Below, in pieces: positions 9,961 to 43,700 of a stretch of DNA of 64,000 bases (the first letter of the stretch is position 1; every line of letters begins with the position of its first letter). The translations under genes and the position numbers were made by a program. The notes under the pieces are model-generated. The model worked only from the letters and a program-made list of their open reading frames with translations, had not been told where the DNA came from and made no database searches. Source of the stretch: Urechis unicinctus (lineage: Eukaryota; Annelida; Polychaeta; Xenopneusta; Urechidae); the NCBI GenBank assembly GCA_034190875.2, contig CM067358.1, positions 56,914,567 through 56,978,566 on the forward strand. Reading direction: 5' to 3'.

Positions 9961-10600
9961 TGCTAAGATGGTATTGATCAGCTGGGCTTGTCGAGTGCTA
10001 AGGTGGTACTGACAAGGTGGGCTTGTCGAGCGCTAAGGTGGAACTGATAAGGTGGGCTTGTCGAGTGCTAAGGTGGTACTGATAATGTGGGCTTGTCGAG
10101 TGCTAAGGTGGTACTGATAAGGTGGGCTTGTTGAGCGCTAAGGTGGTACTGATAAGGTGGGCTTGTCAAGCGCTAAGGTTGTACTGATAAAGTGGGCTTG
10201 TCGAGCGCTAAGGTGGTACTGATAAGGTGGGCTTGTCGAGTGCTAAGGTGGTACTGATAAGGTGGGCTTGTCGAGCGCTAAGGTGGTACTGATAAGGTGG
10301 GCTTGTCGAGCGCTAAGGTGGTACTGATAAAGTAGGCTTGTTGAGCGCTAAGGTGGTACTGATAAGGTGGGCTTGTCGAGCGCTAAGGTGGTACTGATAA
10401 GGTGGGCTTGTTAAGCGCTAAGGTGGTACTGATAAGGTAGGCTTGTTGAGCGCTAAGGTGGTACTGATAAGGAGGGCTTGTTGAGCGCTAAGGTGGTACT
10501 GATTGATGGGCTCGGTTCGTGTCTAAGAGGTCCTGATAAGGTGAGCTCGGTAAATGCTAAAGTGGTACTGATAAGGTGGGTTTGACGAGTGCCTTGGTGG
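9961..10600 (+). repeat. 35-bp satellite array, subfamily 1
   Basis: About 18 tandem copies of a 35-bp unit containing GATAAGGTGGGCTTGTCGAG and CGCTAAGGTGGTACT. The inner copies are very similar to each other, the edges more diverged. It lies in the spacer between genes A and B. Confidence 0.95.
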
Positions 10601-10960
10601 CTATTATAAAGTGGGCTTGTTCAGTGCCTGGGTGGCTCTTATAAAGTGGGCTTGTTCAGTGCCTAGTTGGCTCTTATAACGTGGGCTTGGTCAGTGCCTG
10701 GGTGGCTCTTATTAACGTGGGCTTGGTCAGTGCCTGGGTGGCTCTTGGTCAGTACCCAAGTGGTCTTATAAAGTGGACTCGTTAAGGCCTGGGTGGCTAT
10801 TATAAAGTGGGCTTGTTCAGTGCCTAGTTGGCTCTTATAACGTGGGCTTGGTCAGTGCCTGGGTGGCTCTTATAACGTGGGCTTGGTCAGTGCCTGGGTG
10901 GCTCTTGGTCAGTATCCAAGTGGTCTTATAAAGTGGACTCGTTAAGGGCCTGGGTGGTTC
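10601..10960 (+). repeat. 35-bp satellite array, subfamily 2
   Basis: Roughly ten copies of a 35-bp unit containing CTTATAAAGTGGGCTTGTTC and AGTGCCTGGGTGGCT. It shares the GTGGGCTTGTYSAG/AGTGC core with the adjacent array and the same period, so both derive from one ancestral unit. A larger duplication (TTGGTCAGTAYCCAAGTGG) punctuates it. Confidence 0.9.
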
Positions 10961-11545
10961 TTATATGATTCGCGGCTCTTAATATTGAAATAAGAGTTCA
11001 TCTGTTTAACTAACGGCGAAGACTCCGGGCGATTCTTATCTCCAAGGAGACCATAAAGACTAAGGAAACTGAGATCGTGATATTTCTATCTGAATAAAGT
11101 CAGGATGAACCTCTTCCCAATTTGTAACAAACGGCTCATTACTGATTTGCTATGTCGCTAGGCTAGCCAATCTTCACTTAATACGTCCGGCAAGTGCACG
11201 ATGAATTGCTAACAGTGAAAGGTACATGCTTCAGGAGACCAAGCCACCGCCCGCGTGATGAACTAATACCATGGAATATGCAATGAACAAGATCACATCC
11301 AACTTTTAGGCAACGAACTATGGGCGTGTCGCTTTTTGGTGTGGCTTCATTTGGGTGGAGTCGATTAGCAGGTGTAAAAGACTTGATCTTTGTGTCATTG
11401 TGTCTCTGAGTAAGGTAATGGGATTCGTTACCATTGGATCAAAATGCCAACGCTTTGTATTCATCAACGACATTCACGTGAAAACATAAGGGGATATCAC
11501 CATCCAGTCAGAAAGTGTGACGCTGTGAGCAAGACAAAATACACC
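10961..11545. other. Presumed 5' flank / 5' UTR of gene B
   Basis: Unique-looking sequence between the satellite and the first recognised start codon. I see no convincing TATA box or other core promoter element. The open frame containing the start ATG extends upstream to 11444, so the UTR limit cannot be set from sequence alone. Confidence 0.3.
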
Positions 11546-33412
<21,867 letters not shown>

Positions 33413-33829
33413 ACAAGTGGCTGATAATGCAGTTCATTTACGTTTAAAGCATTTGTGACTTTTTTTCAGAATTGGTATTGGATCAGAGAAACATGACGCG
33501 CGTGGCCATGAAAACGACAACGCATTTAATACAACCATTCGCCCCATGGCCAATGTTGATTGCAGTCGATGTTGTTCATTAATAGCTGACGTACTGTTGT
33601 GTACACTTGTTATCCTCGTAATGAAGTGCTTCTCTCTGGTGACAGTTAAACCAGCATCTTATTGTTCGATAAAACAAAGATCGCGTTATATGAAAGCAAG
33701 AGTTTTATTACCGAGTGTCGAGTGATGCTATATTTTCTCATAGTTAATAAAAGCTTATCTGAGTTTTATAAATAGGTTGAAGTAGTTACTGTTTATGGTT
33801 TTATTGTTAGGAAATGTAACTACCTGTGC

Positions 33830-33835
33830 AATAAA
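33830..33835 (+). terminator. Candidate polyadenylation signal of gene B (AATAAA)
   Basis: AATAAA in the context GTGCAATAAAGGCAC, about 420 nt after the proposed stop codon and upstream of the convergent AGK gene. Confidence 0.4.
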
Positions 33836-34673
33836 GGCACACAATGTATAAGGCTTGAATGATGTTTCACATCGAGTCCCATATAAGTCATGTTACCTTG
33901 CCCCTTATATATATATATATGTTTCTTCCGTACTTAAGGTACCTACATAAAAATAAACGTGATACATCAATTTGAACTATGGTGCAACATTCAACGGAAA
34001 AGAAATAAAATAAAACTTACGATACTAAGATATCTCGTATTATCAAATCAATCATTTGATCGTCGAATTCATCAATCATAATTTCATTGTTTTTAACACA
34101 GTACAATGTACTTAAAGTACAGACCCAATGCCTTCTGTTCATTTGTTAACGACTCTTTCTGAATAATTTGCGTGATATTGAACGCCACATCAATATGTAC
34201 ATTAATGTTGTATATATGTCTGAGATAAGCAATATTGCGCACCAAAGGTGAAAGGGCATTAGAACAAACATGTTTGATCACACACGGAACTACTGCATTG
34301 TCACTGTGATACAATTAGGACGATCATTTTCAACGTACATTGATGAGTTGATACAGAGGTTAAAAAGTCTGGACTAGGCTGTCATATAGGCAGCTAATAT
34401 GTTGGTGCGCTTGGTTATGCTGATGACATTACCTTACTCAGTCAGTCTCATTGCATGTGTGTAGCAACACAGCCTGTCTTGAGTAACTGATCTCGATCAC
34501 GAATGAGAGATAACTGGATCACCAACACCGTCCAACTGAGATAGACACAGTGGACAGCCAGCCTACTCCACAGAGACAGAACACCACCACCCCCTATCTC
34601 CCTACATGAACTCAATAACACACAAGACGAGATATGGAGGAGTTTATTGGTTGGATTTAGTATGGGCAGGATG
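33836..34673. other. Convergent intergenic region between gene B and AGK
   Basis: AT-rich sequence with no exon recognised. For AGK on the minus strand, TTTATT at 34643-34648 (AATAAA in antisense) lies 26 nt beyond the stop and could be its poly(A) signal. Confidence 0.45.
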
Positions 34674-34799
34674 TCAGGATGGGGTAGCTACTGTGGGGGT
34701 GTCACTGGTGAACACACACAACTTGTTTGGCAGTAGCTTCATTTCAACAGGCATCACCTCAAACTGCTCATTGTCGATGATGAACCAGGATTCTCTGCC
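34674..34799 (-). CDS. AGK: AGK exon 13: C-terminus
   Basis: After acceptor [51 protein letters not shown], then TGA at 34676-34674. The IDxEx(Y/F)E.MPVE.KLLP block is the AGK C-terminal signature. Confidence 0.9.
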   Translation of the reverse strand, partial: GRESWFIIDNEQFEVMPVEMKLLPNKLCVFTSDTPTVATPS

Positions 34800-37700
34800 C
34801 TACACACAAACATGGCAGGGTGATTATGGTCAGTGGGGAGGAAATGGGTGACCTCTCTGTCCGTGGCCTGTGGTATATTGACAATAACAGGAGATCAGTT
34901 GTAGAGCCCCCAGCAGCAATGCACGCTCGTATGATCCCTGATCCAGAGGATCCTTGATCCATAGAGGATATGTGATCCATAGAGTATCCTTGATCCGTAG
35001 AGGATATGTGATCCATAGAGGATCCTTGATCCAAAGAGGCTGGTTGTGATGAGTGAGTGGGAATTACTGCATCTTATCAGTACCGAGTCACACTATGCTA
35101 CGTTTAAGATTTCAAGGTGTGATATCATATCACCATTTACTGGCATTTTAACACCTTTTCACTGTAGAATACTAGACATGACCTGGAGGCATCATCTCTA
35201 TGACCATTTATGGGATGAATATTAAATGTTATTTAGAGAAGACTATAAGCCTGTTAACAACTCACTTCAGGCAGTGGATCAGGTACCAGTGAGAACCGAC
35301 TAGCATGAATCGTTGTTGCCTCCTTCACTTCATGGCTGTCTTCCTTAATGTGGCGCCATCTACAGGGCATATCATAGAGGAAAGTCCACTCTGTCATCGG
35401 TGATTCTTAGCCATATAGCATTTAGGTTGACATGCAACCATAAAGAGGAATATTCCTCACATTGTATGCAACCACTGAAATAGGTCACAACTAAAGCAAG
35501 TTAAATGTTGTGGTTCATTGTTAAAAAAAATCATATCCACTAAATTGGTTCAATGTTCACATGAATCATGTGGGGAATAAGAGATCTGTGAAACCGACCC
35601 TTCTTTGATGAAATCTGTTCTGGACATGGTTTGAGGAGCGATCCTAATGGTGGCTGCAGGTAGATCCTGCTGTAAGACACACACACACACAGCTTATGAT
35701 GCGATGGGTAGGGAGGGAAATAGTGTGTCATTGAGCGACTGAGGTCCAGAAAGGTACCTGTGAGGCTGTTGGATTGGCCGCACTGGCAGAAAACTCGACC
35801 GAGTCCACCCTGACTTCATGCTCTACTCCACAAGCCTCATTCACCACATCTGAGTAGTCCTTCTTGGGCACTGGAAGCAAACACAACCGTACCTAAGCTT
35901 AATCTGGTCCTTAACACCACTGGGACAGGGCGCCAGTGACCCTCAAAGCGATGTTAGCCGAGCTAAGGCAGCCAATATGGAATGATACCTCGTTAGTAAC
36001 TCATTAGACTCACACTCTCTCTTGGGAGGGGAAAAGAAATGCCACCACTTCCAGGTGATTTCAGGGGGAGGAACGTAGCAGCGGGAACAGCCTTCGCACG
36101 GCTCGATGTACGTTAACTGTGCGTTGACTCCAGGAGGCCAGTACCGCAGGCTGGTCCAGATATAGGTCCAGTACTTTTTGAGCGAGAACACAAAGTACCA
36201 GTATCTGCAACGCCACATAGAGGTATAAACAAGTTCATACTGTGACAAAGTAAAGACCAGAAGAATATAGAGCCCGCTTTTATGAGATATAAGAAAGAAA
36301 ACATCCCTACATCTAATAACAACTGTCTGGAGAACTGCTTTATATCAGATATATATCATCCTTTAACACGAGAACATTATTGCTAGGTATCCACAATGAC
36401 AGATGAAGAGCCAGAGTGACTTACTTTTTCTGTCTTGTCCGAGCATCAACAAAGCTGCCCCACTCTAACGTAGTGGGCGTGTAGACAGCTTTACCCTCGC
36501 CCCCCTGGGAAACACAGACATCAGTGTTATACAGCTCTACCATGTTAAGCCAGCATTTAGCTTTATTCTCCATGGGTCACTGAGAGACAGACACACCTCA
36601 ATATGGAGGATATCGATGGGTCGCGTGCCATGGCAGACAACCGACATGGCGGCCTCCAGCATCGCTCCCACATCAGTCATCCCCGCTGGTAGCAGCCTGT
36701 TGGCCAACGTGTTGGTAAAGCCCAAAGGGATCACTCCAATGGGAATCTTACCAAACTCACCCTGCAACAAACAGAATTATCCAGACAGTCAGGAGGACAA
36801 GTAACACGCTAATGACCTACTCAGGACATGAGTGAAGAGTGGGATAAGAGGTTGGGGGGTAGGGACCATGACAGAGAAATATAGCAAAATAGTATGGAAG
36901 AGTAAGAGAGGTCGGAGGAATAAGGAGAAGAAGGTTGATAGCCAGAGTGATGAAGGGAAAGAAGCAGCAAAGAGGCAGCAGCAGGTGCAGAATGAGAACA
37001 TTATGGCACATCAATAGGATCCACTTTATGGTGACGTGCATGATTGTTTCGTACAAAACAGTTTCTTGAGAAAACAGAGCTCACCTCATCTTTCCTACGG
37101 AGTAAACCTGTCATGACCTGAATACACACGTAACACATATAACCAACTGAAAGCCTAAACACCACATTCCACATTTCAAGTAGTTGACCAGCAATTGTAC
37201 AATTCAAGACATCTTACAGACGGTTGTATTTGTACCAGGCACCGGGTTATCAAGTCCTGAAATTATGTCACCCTGACCACATGTGGCATATGAGTGAGTG
37301 GCTTGCAGGGGCAATTATAATATTATACAAGCCATATTTACCAAACCTTTCACACCTGAGTCACTTAGTTAATTGATGATATCTGAAATGTAGGTAGAGC
37401 TACAAGAGCATCATTGAATAGCAACACAATCATTGCCATAGCAGCTCACCTCAGACACAGTGCCATCACCCCCAGCAATGATAATAGCATCTGTTTCGTC
37501 CAAAACATCCATATATTTTTTGGCCTGCCCTGCATACTCTGTCTGTGAAAACAACAAAGAGAATCACCAATCAATACTGATGACCAAGTAAGGTATTCAC
37601 AGAGAAAATATAAATGCATGGGCTACACAAATCATATAGGGACAGACAGACAGCAAGTTGATGTGGTGGGTTAGTAATAGGGACAGACAGACAGCAGGTT

Positions 37701-40700
37701 GATGTGGTGGGTTAGTGATAGGGACAGACAGACAGCAGGTTGATGTGGTGGGTTAGTAATAGGGACAGACAGACAGCAAGTTGATGTGGTGGGTTAGTAA
37801 TAGGGACACACAGACAGCAAGTTGATGTGGTGGGTTAATAATAGGGACAGACAGACAGCAAGTTGATGTAGTGGGTTACTAATAGGGACAGACAGACAGC
37901 AGGTTGATGTGGTGGGTTACTGATAGGACAGACAGACAGACAGGTTGAGCAAGACATGACAGGGTTAGTGATAAGGACAGACAGACAGCAGGTTGATGTG
38001 GTGGGTTAGTAATAGGGACAGACAGACAACAAGTTGATGTGGTGGGTTAGTAATAGGGACAGACAGACAGCAAGTTGATGTGGTGGGTTAGTAATAGGGA
38101 CAGACAGACAACAAGTTGATGTGGTGGGTTAGTAATAGGGACAGACAGACAGCAGGTTGATGTGGTGGGTTAGTGATAAGGACAGACAGACAGCAGGTTG
38201 ATGTGGTGGGTTAGTGATAAGGACAGACAGACAGCAGGTTGATGTGGTGGGTTAGTGATAAGGACAGACAGACAGACAGGTTGATGTGGTGGGTTAGTGA
38301 TAGAGGACAGACAGACAGCAGGTTGATGTGGTGGGTTAGTGATAAGGACAGACAGACAGACAGACAAAGGTTGATGTGGTGGGTGATAGGACAGACAGGC
38401 AGGACAGTGACAGGACAGGCAGCAGGCTGATGTGGTGGGTTAGTAATAAGGGACAGACAGACAGACAAAAGGTTGATGTGGTGGGTTAGTAATAGGGACA
38501 GACAGACAGCAAGTTGATGTGGTGCATTAGTGATAAGGACAGACAGACAGAAAGCAGGTTGATGTGGTTGGTTAGTGATAAGGACAGAGAGACAGCAGGT
38601 TGATGTGGTGGGTTAGTGATAATGACAGAGAGACAGCAGGTTGATGTGGTGCATTAGTGATAAGGACAGACAGACAGAAAGCAGGTGGATGTGGTGGGTT
38701 AGTGATAAGGACAGACAGACGGCAAGTTGATGTGGTGTATTAGTGATAAGGACAGACAGACAGAAAGCAGGTTGATGTGGTGGGTTAGTGATAAGGACAG
38801 ACAAACAGCAGGTTGATGTGGTGGGTTAGTGATAAGGACAGACAGACAGAAAGTTGATGTGGTGGGTTAGTGATAAGGACAGACAGACAGCTAGTTGATG
38901 TGGTAGGTTAGTGATAAGGGCAGACAGACAGCAGCCTCACCCGTATAACAGTCACCTCCAGACCAGCCATGTTCAATACTGGAGCCACATTCTTATCATA
39001 GAGCGCCTTGCCCTTTCTGTCACACCCAACACAGACACATATATATATATGGTATCTACACCTGGTGTCTCTAATCACACCCAGACATAGACTCCAATTT
39101 GACATCCTGCCACCTGATTGCCTACCCTCTTGTATAGCTCCAACCCTACACTTAGTTTATTGTATTGAAGTCAATACAATACACATCCTCAGGTATACAA
39201 AATGTTTAATAGATTCGATAATATTAGCGTTGATTGGTTTATTCATCTTGGCAGAGCTGAGAACTCAAGGCTCTGGGTACATCTGTACACCTTGGCAAAA
39301 CCTTTGGCTAGGACAGAATTAAGAAGAAATAGATTTCCCCACAGAGTTGTAATCCCATGAAATTGTTTACCAACTTTATGTGTATTTTAAGGACAAAGGT
39401 AATGTTTTAACCTGACTATATTGTAATGCTATGTAGATATTCTAGTCAATTGTTGTTAACTGTTGGCAGGGCAATTCTGGTCCTGGTGGAGCTTTACCCC
39501 TGCCCACCAAACACTGTCTTGTAAGGTTTTATAAATCTTAGTTTTAGTAAATACTATACACATCTTTATATGCTGATGAAGAATCTACACAGCTAGAAGC
39601 TTGATTTATCTGTGATATATCCCTTATCTTGTTCAACTCATGAATTGTTGCTGTCATTTTCTGTCTACATCACAGATAATTTTGTAATGAATACTAACCC
39701 TTTGCGGACAGCCGGGTTGAGGAAGACAGTGACGCGCCTGGGACGGTCCCCTGTTCTAATGGGCTGGTCACCAAATTTCTAGCGACACAATGCAGCAATG
39801 TTCATGTTATCTTTATAGATAAGAATGACAACGATACAAGTTTTATAAATACATGTCCTTTAGCATCACAGTTTCACAGACCAGACTTCCCGAAAGCCGT
39901 CAGTCCGATGGACATGACCGACAAATTTTGATACGGTCTGACGATTTCTGAACAGAAATCAGTCCGACTCTCCAGCTTTTTAAATTCCCAGTAACCGGGT
40001 TTTAGCATTAACTTAAGGCCCGGTAACCGGGTTTTAGCATGAAGGCGTTAGAAAAACGTTACGCGTGTTTTCATTGGTCGCTTTCGGCACAGTGCCCATA
40101 CAAAAACCAATCGTTGTGCAGGTTACATACTGCCAGTCGTTCTCGCAGCTATGGCGTTGCTGAAGTTTTACGTTTCGGTCTGACAGATTTTGTTTCGGTC
40201 CGACATATTCATGTGTCTTGTCAGACCGAATGTCCGACACTTTTTGTTAACTTTCGGGAAGTCTGGTGACGTTCACATATAGAAACCTATTTATATAAAC
40301 TTAATCAATTCAGCCTTGTTACCACCAAGTAATGCAAGCAACATGCATATTTTCATTAGGAGACAACAGTTCATCATCAAAGAGTCCCAAGTAGGGGCAA
40401 TCAATCACAATGATTTAACGCAGTACTTACCTTGGCTTCTTTGCAGTAGGCTGTTCTCAGCAGACTCTCTCTGCACATAACAAAACAGCACTGTCACAGA
40501 TAAGTAATTATTCAGCAAGTTTTCTCAGGAAAACAGGCTTACTTAATATGTCAGTAAATTATCCAAATGACAATGGAGGCAGTAAATCAGCCAACAGACT
40601 ATGTCAACTCTGCACCATGTTAGGTTCATCTGGACGTAAGAGTGTGTACTCTCAGCAGATTTATTTCCAACACAGGCTTGAAGCAACTTATATAAAAACC

Positions 40701-43700
40701 CTAACAGGAAACCATGAAGGTGTTGGCTGGTATTTGTTTGCTCATCAAAGGTGGCAATGCTTGGAAAAGTGCTGAAACATGTTTGTTGTTTCAGGTTGAG
40801 CGATCATGCGTCCTCCGTGTAAAAGCTGCTAATGCTTGTGTCTTTATAGCAATGCAAGATAAAATTTTTAATCACACCTAATTAGACTTATTTTAAAATA
40901 GTAATCTAGAGCCCAGCAAGAGGATCAAAATGTCATTGGAATTTGGAAAATCGGGTAAGCGGTTATAATTTTATTAGTGTTTGAATTTTCAATTTTGGTC
41001 AGTTCTGGTGACAGCTATTATGCTTAAAGCATTAGGGATAGTCTGGACCCCACAAGCTCTGAGTTACTTAGTGCGCCATGGCGCATTGCACGCGACGTGA
41101 CAAATTGTGCTTTTGATGTTGTCCGCCATGGTAGACGACTATAACGTCCGTAGGTTTGAATTATCCGCTTCTGACAAAACGCATCAACGGTCATTTCTAT
41201 TTTGATATAAATTACGTATCATACATGAATGGGAGTAAACTTTAACTTTAGGATGTTGTCTATGCGTGCGGAAGTAGGTTTTGAAGCGGTGGAACTTAAC
41301 GAAAATTTATAAATCTCGCTATCTCCACAATGACGTGACAACAGCCAAACAGAGGCAAGGATATCGATGAAGTGCCTGCGCTGGAAAGGCGAGAGACCCA
41401 AACTGGGGCCTGGAGACAGCGGCCCATGCTTATCGCTGGGAATTGCCACATACCTAACAAACATATACCGAATGACCGAATATTACCAACTTTAACCGTC
41501 AATTCTGCGGTATTAATTGACGGTTCTTTTAATGTCATCGCCATTATTAGAAAGATAAGATGTTATAGTTTAGGCCTGAGAGGTTGGCTTGCAAATTTTT
41601 TTCTGGTAGTTTTGCAGGGATTAGGACGAAATTTTTTCGTTTGTAACTGGAATACCCCTTAACATACAGGAATGTCGCTTTCACTATCGTGTTCTGTAAC
41701 ACGTCCTCTAATTGTCTGCCAAATTTCATGCCGCAGTGAATACATTAACCCTTGCGGAATCCCGGGGAAAGCCAAGGTGACTTTCGTGCCGAGGCCATTA
41801 CTACAGAGGCAACATTACCGTCCCATTGATCAACTTTGATCAGTAATATCTCAAAGACTGTGTGGAGTATCAAAGAAAGAAAAGCTCCTATGCATTCTTT
41901 GAAGATTTATTATATTATAATTTAAAATTTCATGTAGATTCTAAATTTCATTAAATACACACACTTGCTAGAAAAATATACTTCTGCATGTGACCTATTT
42001 TCACCCCTTGTGTAACAGATTATCACAGAACTCACTACCTTTTTATGAGTCTTTGATATACAGGGGTTTTAAGGAACCTTCAGAAATGAGGTGAGATTAC
42101 AGTAGTGATTTACAGAGATGATTGTAATAAGTGAGATCTGGCTGTCGCAGCCATGCTATGTTAAAGCTTCCCCCAGGGTCGGAGGATAACGCCCGCACAG
42201 CACTGCAGGGTTAGCAAGCCGGTCATAACTCACAACACATGGCAGCACTCTGTCATTGCCGTCTGTAAAGAGAGAATTTACTCCACATTTAACACCACAT
42301 CACAAGTCACATCACACCCACCACCAAGTCACAACACACCCAGTCACATCACACCCACCACCAAGTCACAACACACCAAGTCACATCACATCCATCACCA
42401 AGTCACAACACACCCAGTCACATCACATCCACCACCAAGTCACAACACCCAGTCACATCACATACACCACCAAGTCACAACACACCAAGTCACATCACAT
42501 CATCCACCAAGTCACAACACACCCAGTCACATCACATCCACCACCAAATCACAAACTCACCCGCAACTAATTCATAACACACCAAGTCACAATACACCAG
42601 CCACTAATGCACAACCTACCATTTCACATCACAAACACACATCCAACTCAACCCCTCAGTGCTTAAAAGAACTTTTTGTTTCATGGAAGTGATGTTCAAA
42701 GAACTTTTCGCTTCAAGTAGAATTTTCAGATTGAGAATAGTTGCAGAGCAATTTGGCCCCAAAAGTCTTATGTATAGAGATGTGTAGGGTTAGCTTGTAT
42801 ACAGCAAAGAACAGAGACACAGTTTGTCTGTTGCAGGATCCTTTTGATTTAGACTTGGCACCTCGACTACTGATGCATTCATGGGATGTGATGAATTGCA
42901 CTTTTTATTTTGTTCGCCACGGTAGACGACTTCAATGTCCTTAGGTTTGAATTATCCACTTCTGACAAAATGCATCCTCATTCATTTATATTTTTATATG
43001 ATGTTTTTATTATTCCTAAAACAAAAATTAAACAAGATAATCACTCCACTTGAGTATCTTTGAATTATTCTCATTGGCGTTAGTGCAAAGTGTCATCTTC
43101 CTCACCATCACACTCTTCAGTGTCTCCTTTCCCCTCCATGAACATGACTCGCTTCTTTCTGGGGCCACTGTAACTCAATTGCCCGTGATGGGTCATAGCT
43201 ATCAATGTCTGGTGGTTGAAGCATTATTGTCATGAGGTCATTTAGGGAGGTTGTATTGAGGCTGGAGCGCCAGTCACTCTTGATAAGCCCCATTAAGCTG
43301 AAACCACGCTCATATTCTGCAGTAGAGGCAGGGAGAGTTAGGAGAAGATCCACCAAGAGGAACAGGTGCACACATTTTTCACCATACTGTCTTTATGTGG
43401 CACAGCTGTTCATGGCCCTGTGAACATTCATGTTCTTTTATTCTTCATGGTCGAATACCGCCACTCCCTTATCTTCCTTGAATCGTCTCGCATCCACTTC
43501 TTGTTGAACTTCCTTGTCCTGTGATCTCTTTCATAGGTCCTTGCCATTCCTCTCAGACAGTTGATGTCCAACAAGCCATTATCATAGCTGACATGTTAAG
43601 CCGAGTAGAATGAGGTAGCCAAGAACGGGCATACTCGACGACGTTCATAAGCTTAACAGTGACGCACAGTTTATCCACGTCGCAAGGCTCAAATAAGCCG

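Noticed and set aside
9961-10600. CRISPR-like array of 35-bp units
   Set aside because: The copies are directly tandem without spacers and lie in a eukaryotic genome; it is a satellite. The same holds for the 28-bp array at 62800-63447.
38170-38804. ORFs with ITNPPHQP repeats
   Set aside because: Translation of the 41-bp array in an AGK intron; no splice or start context.
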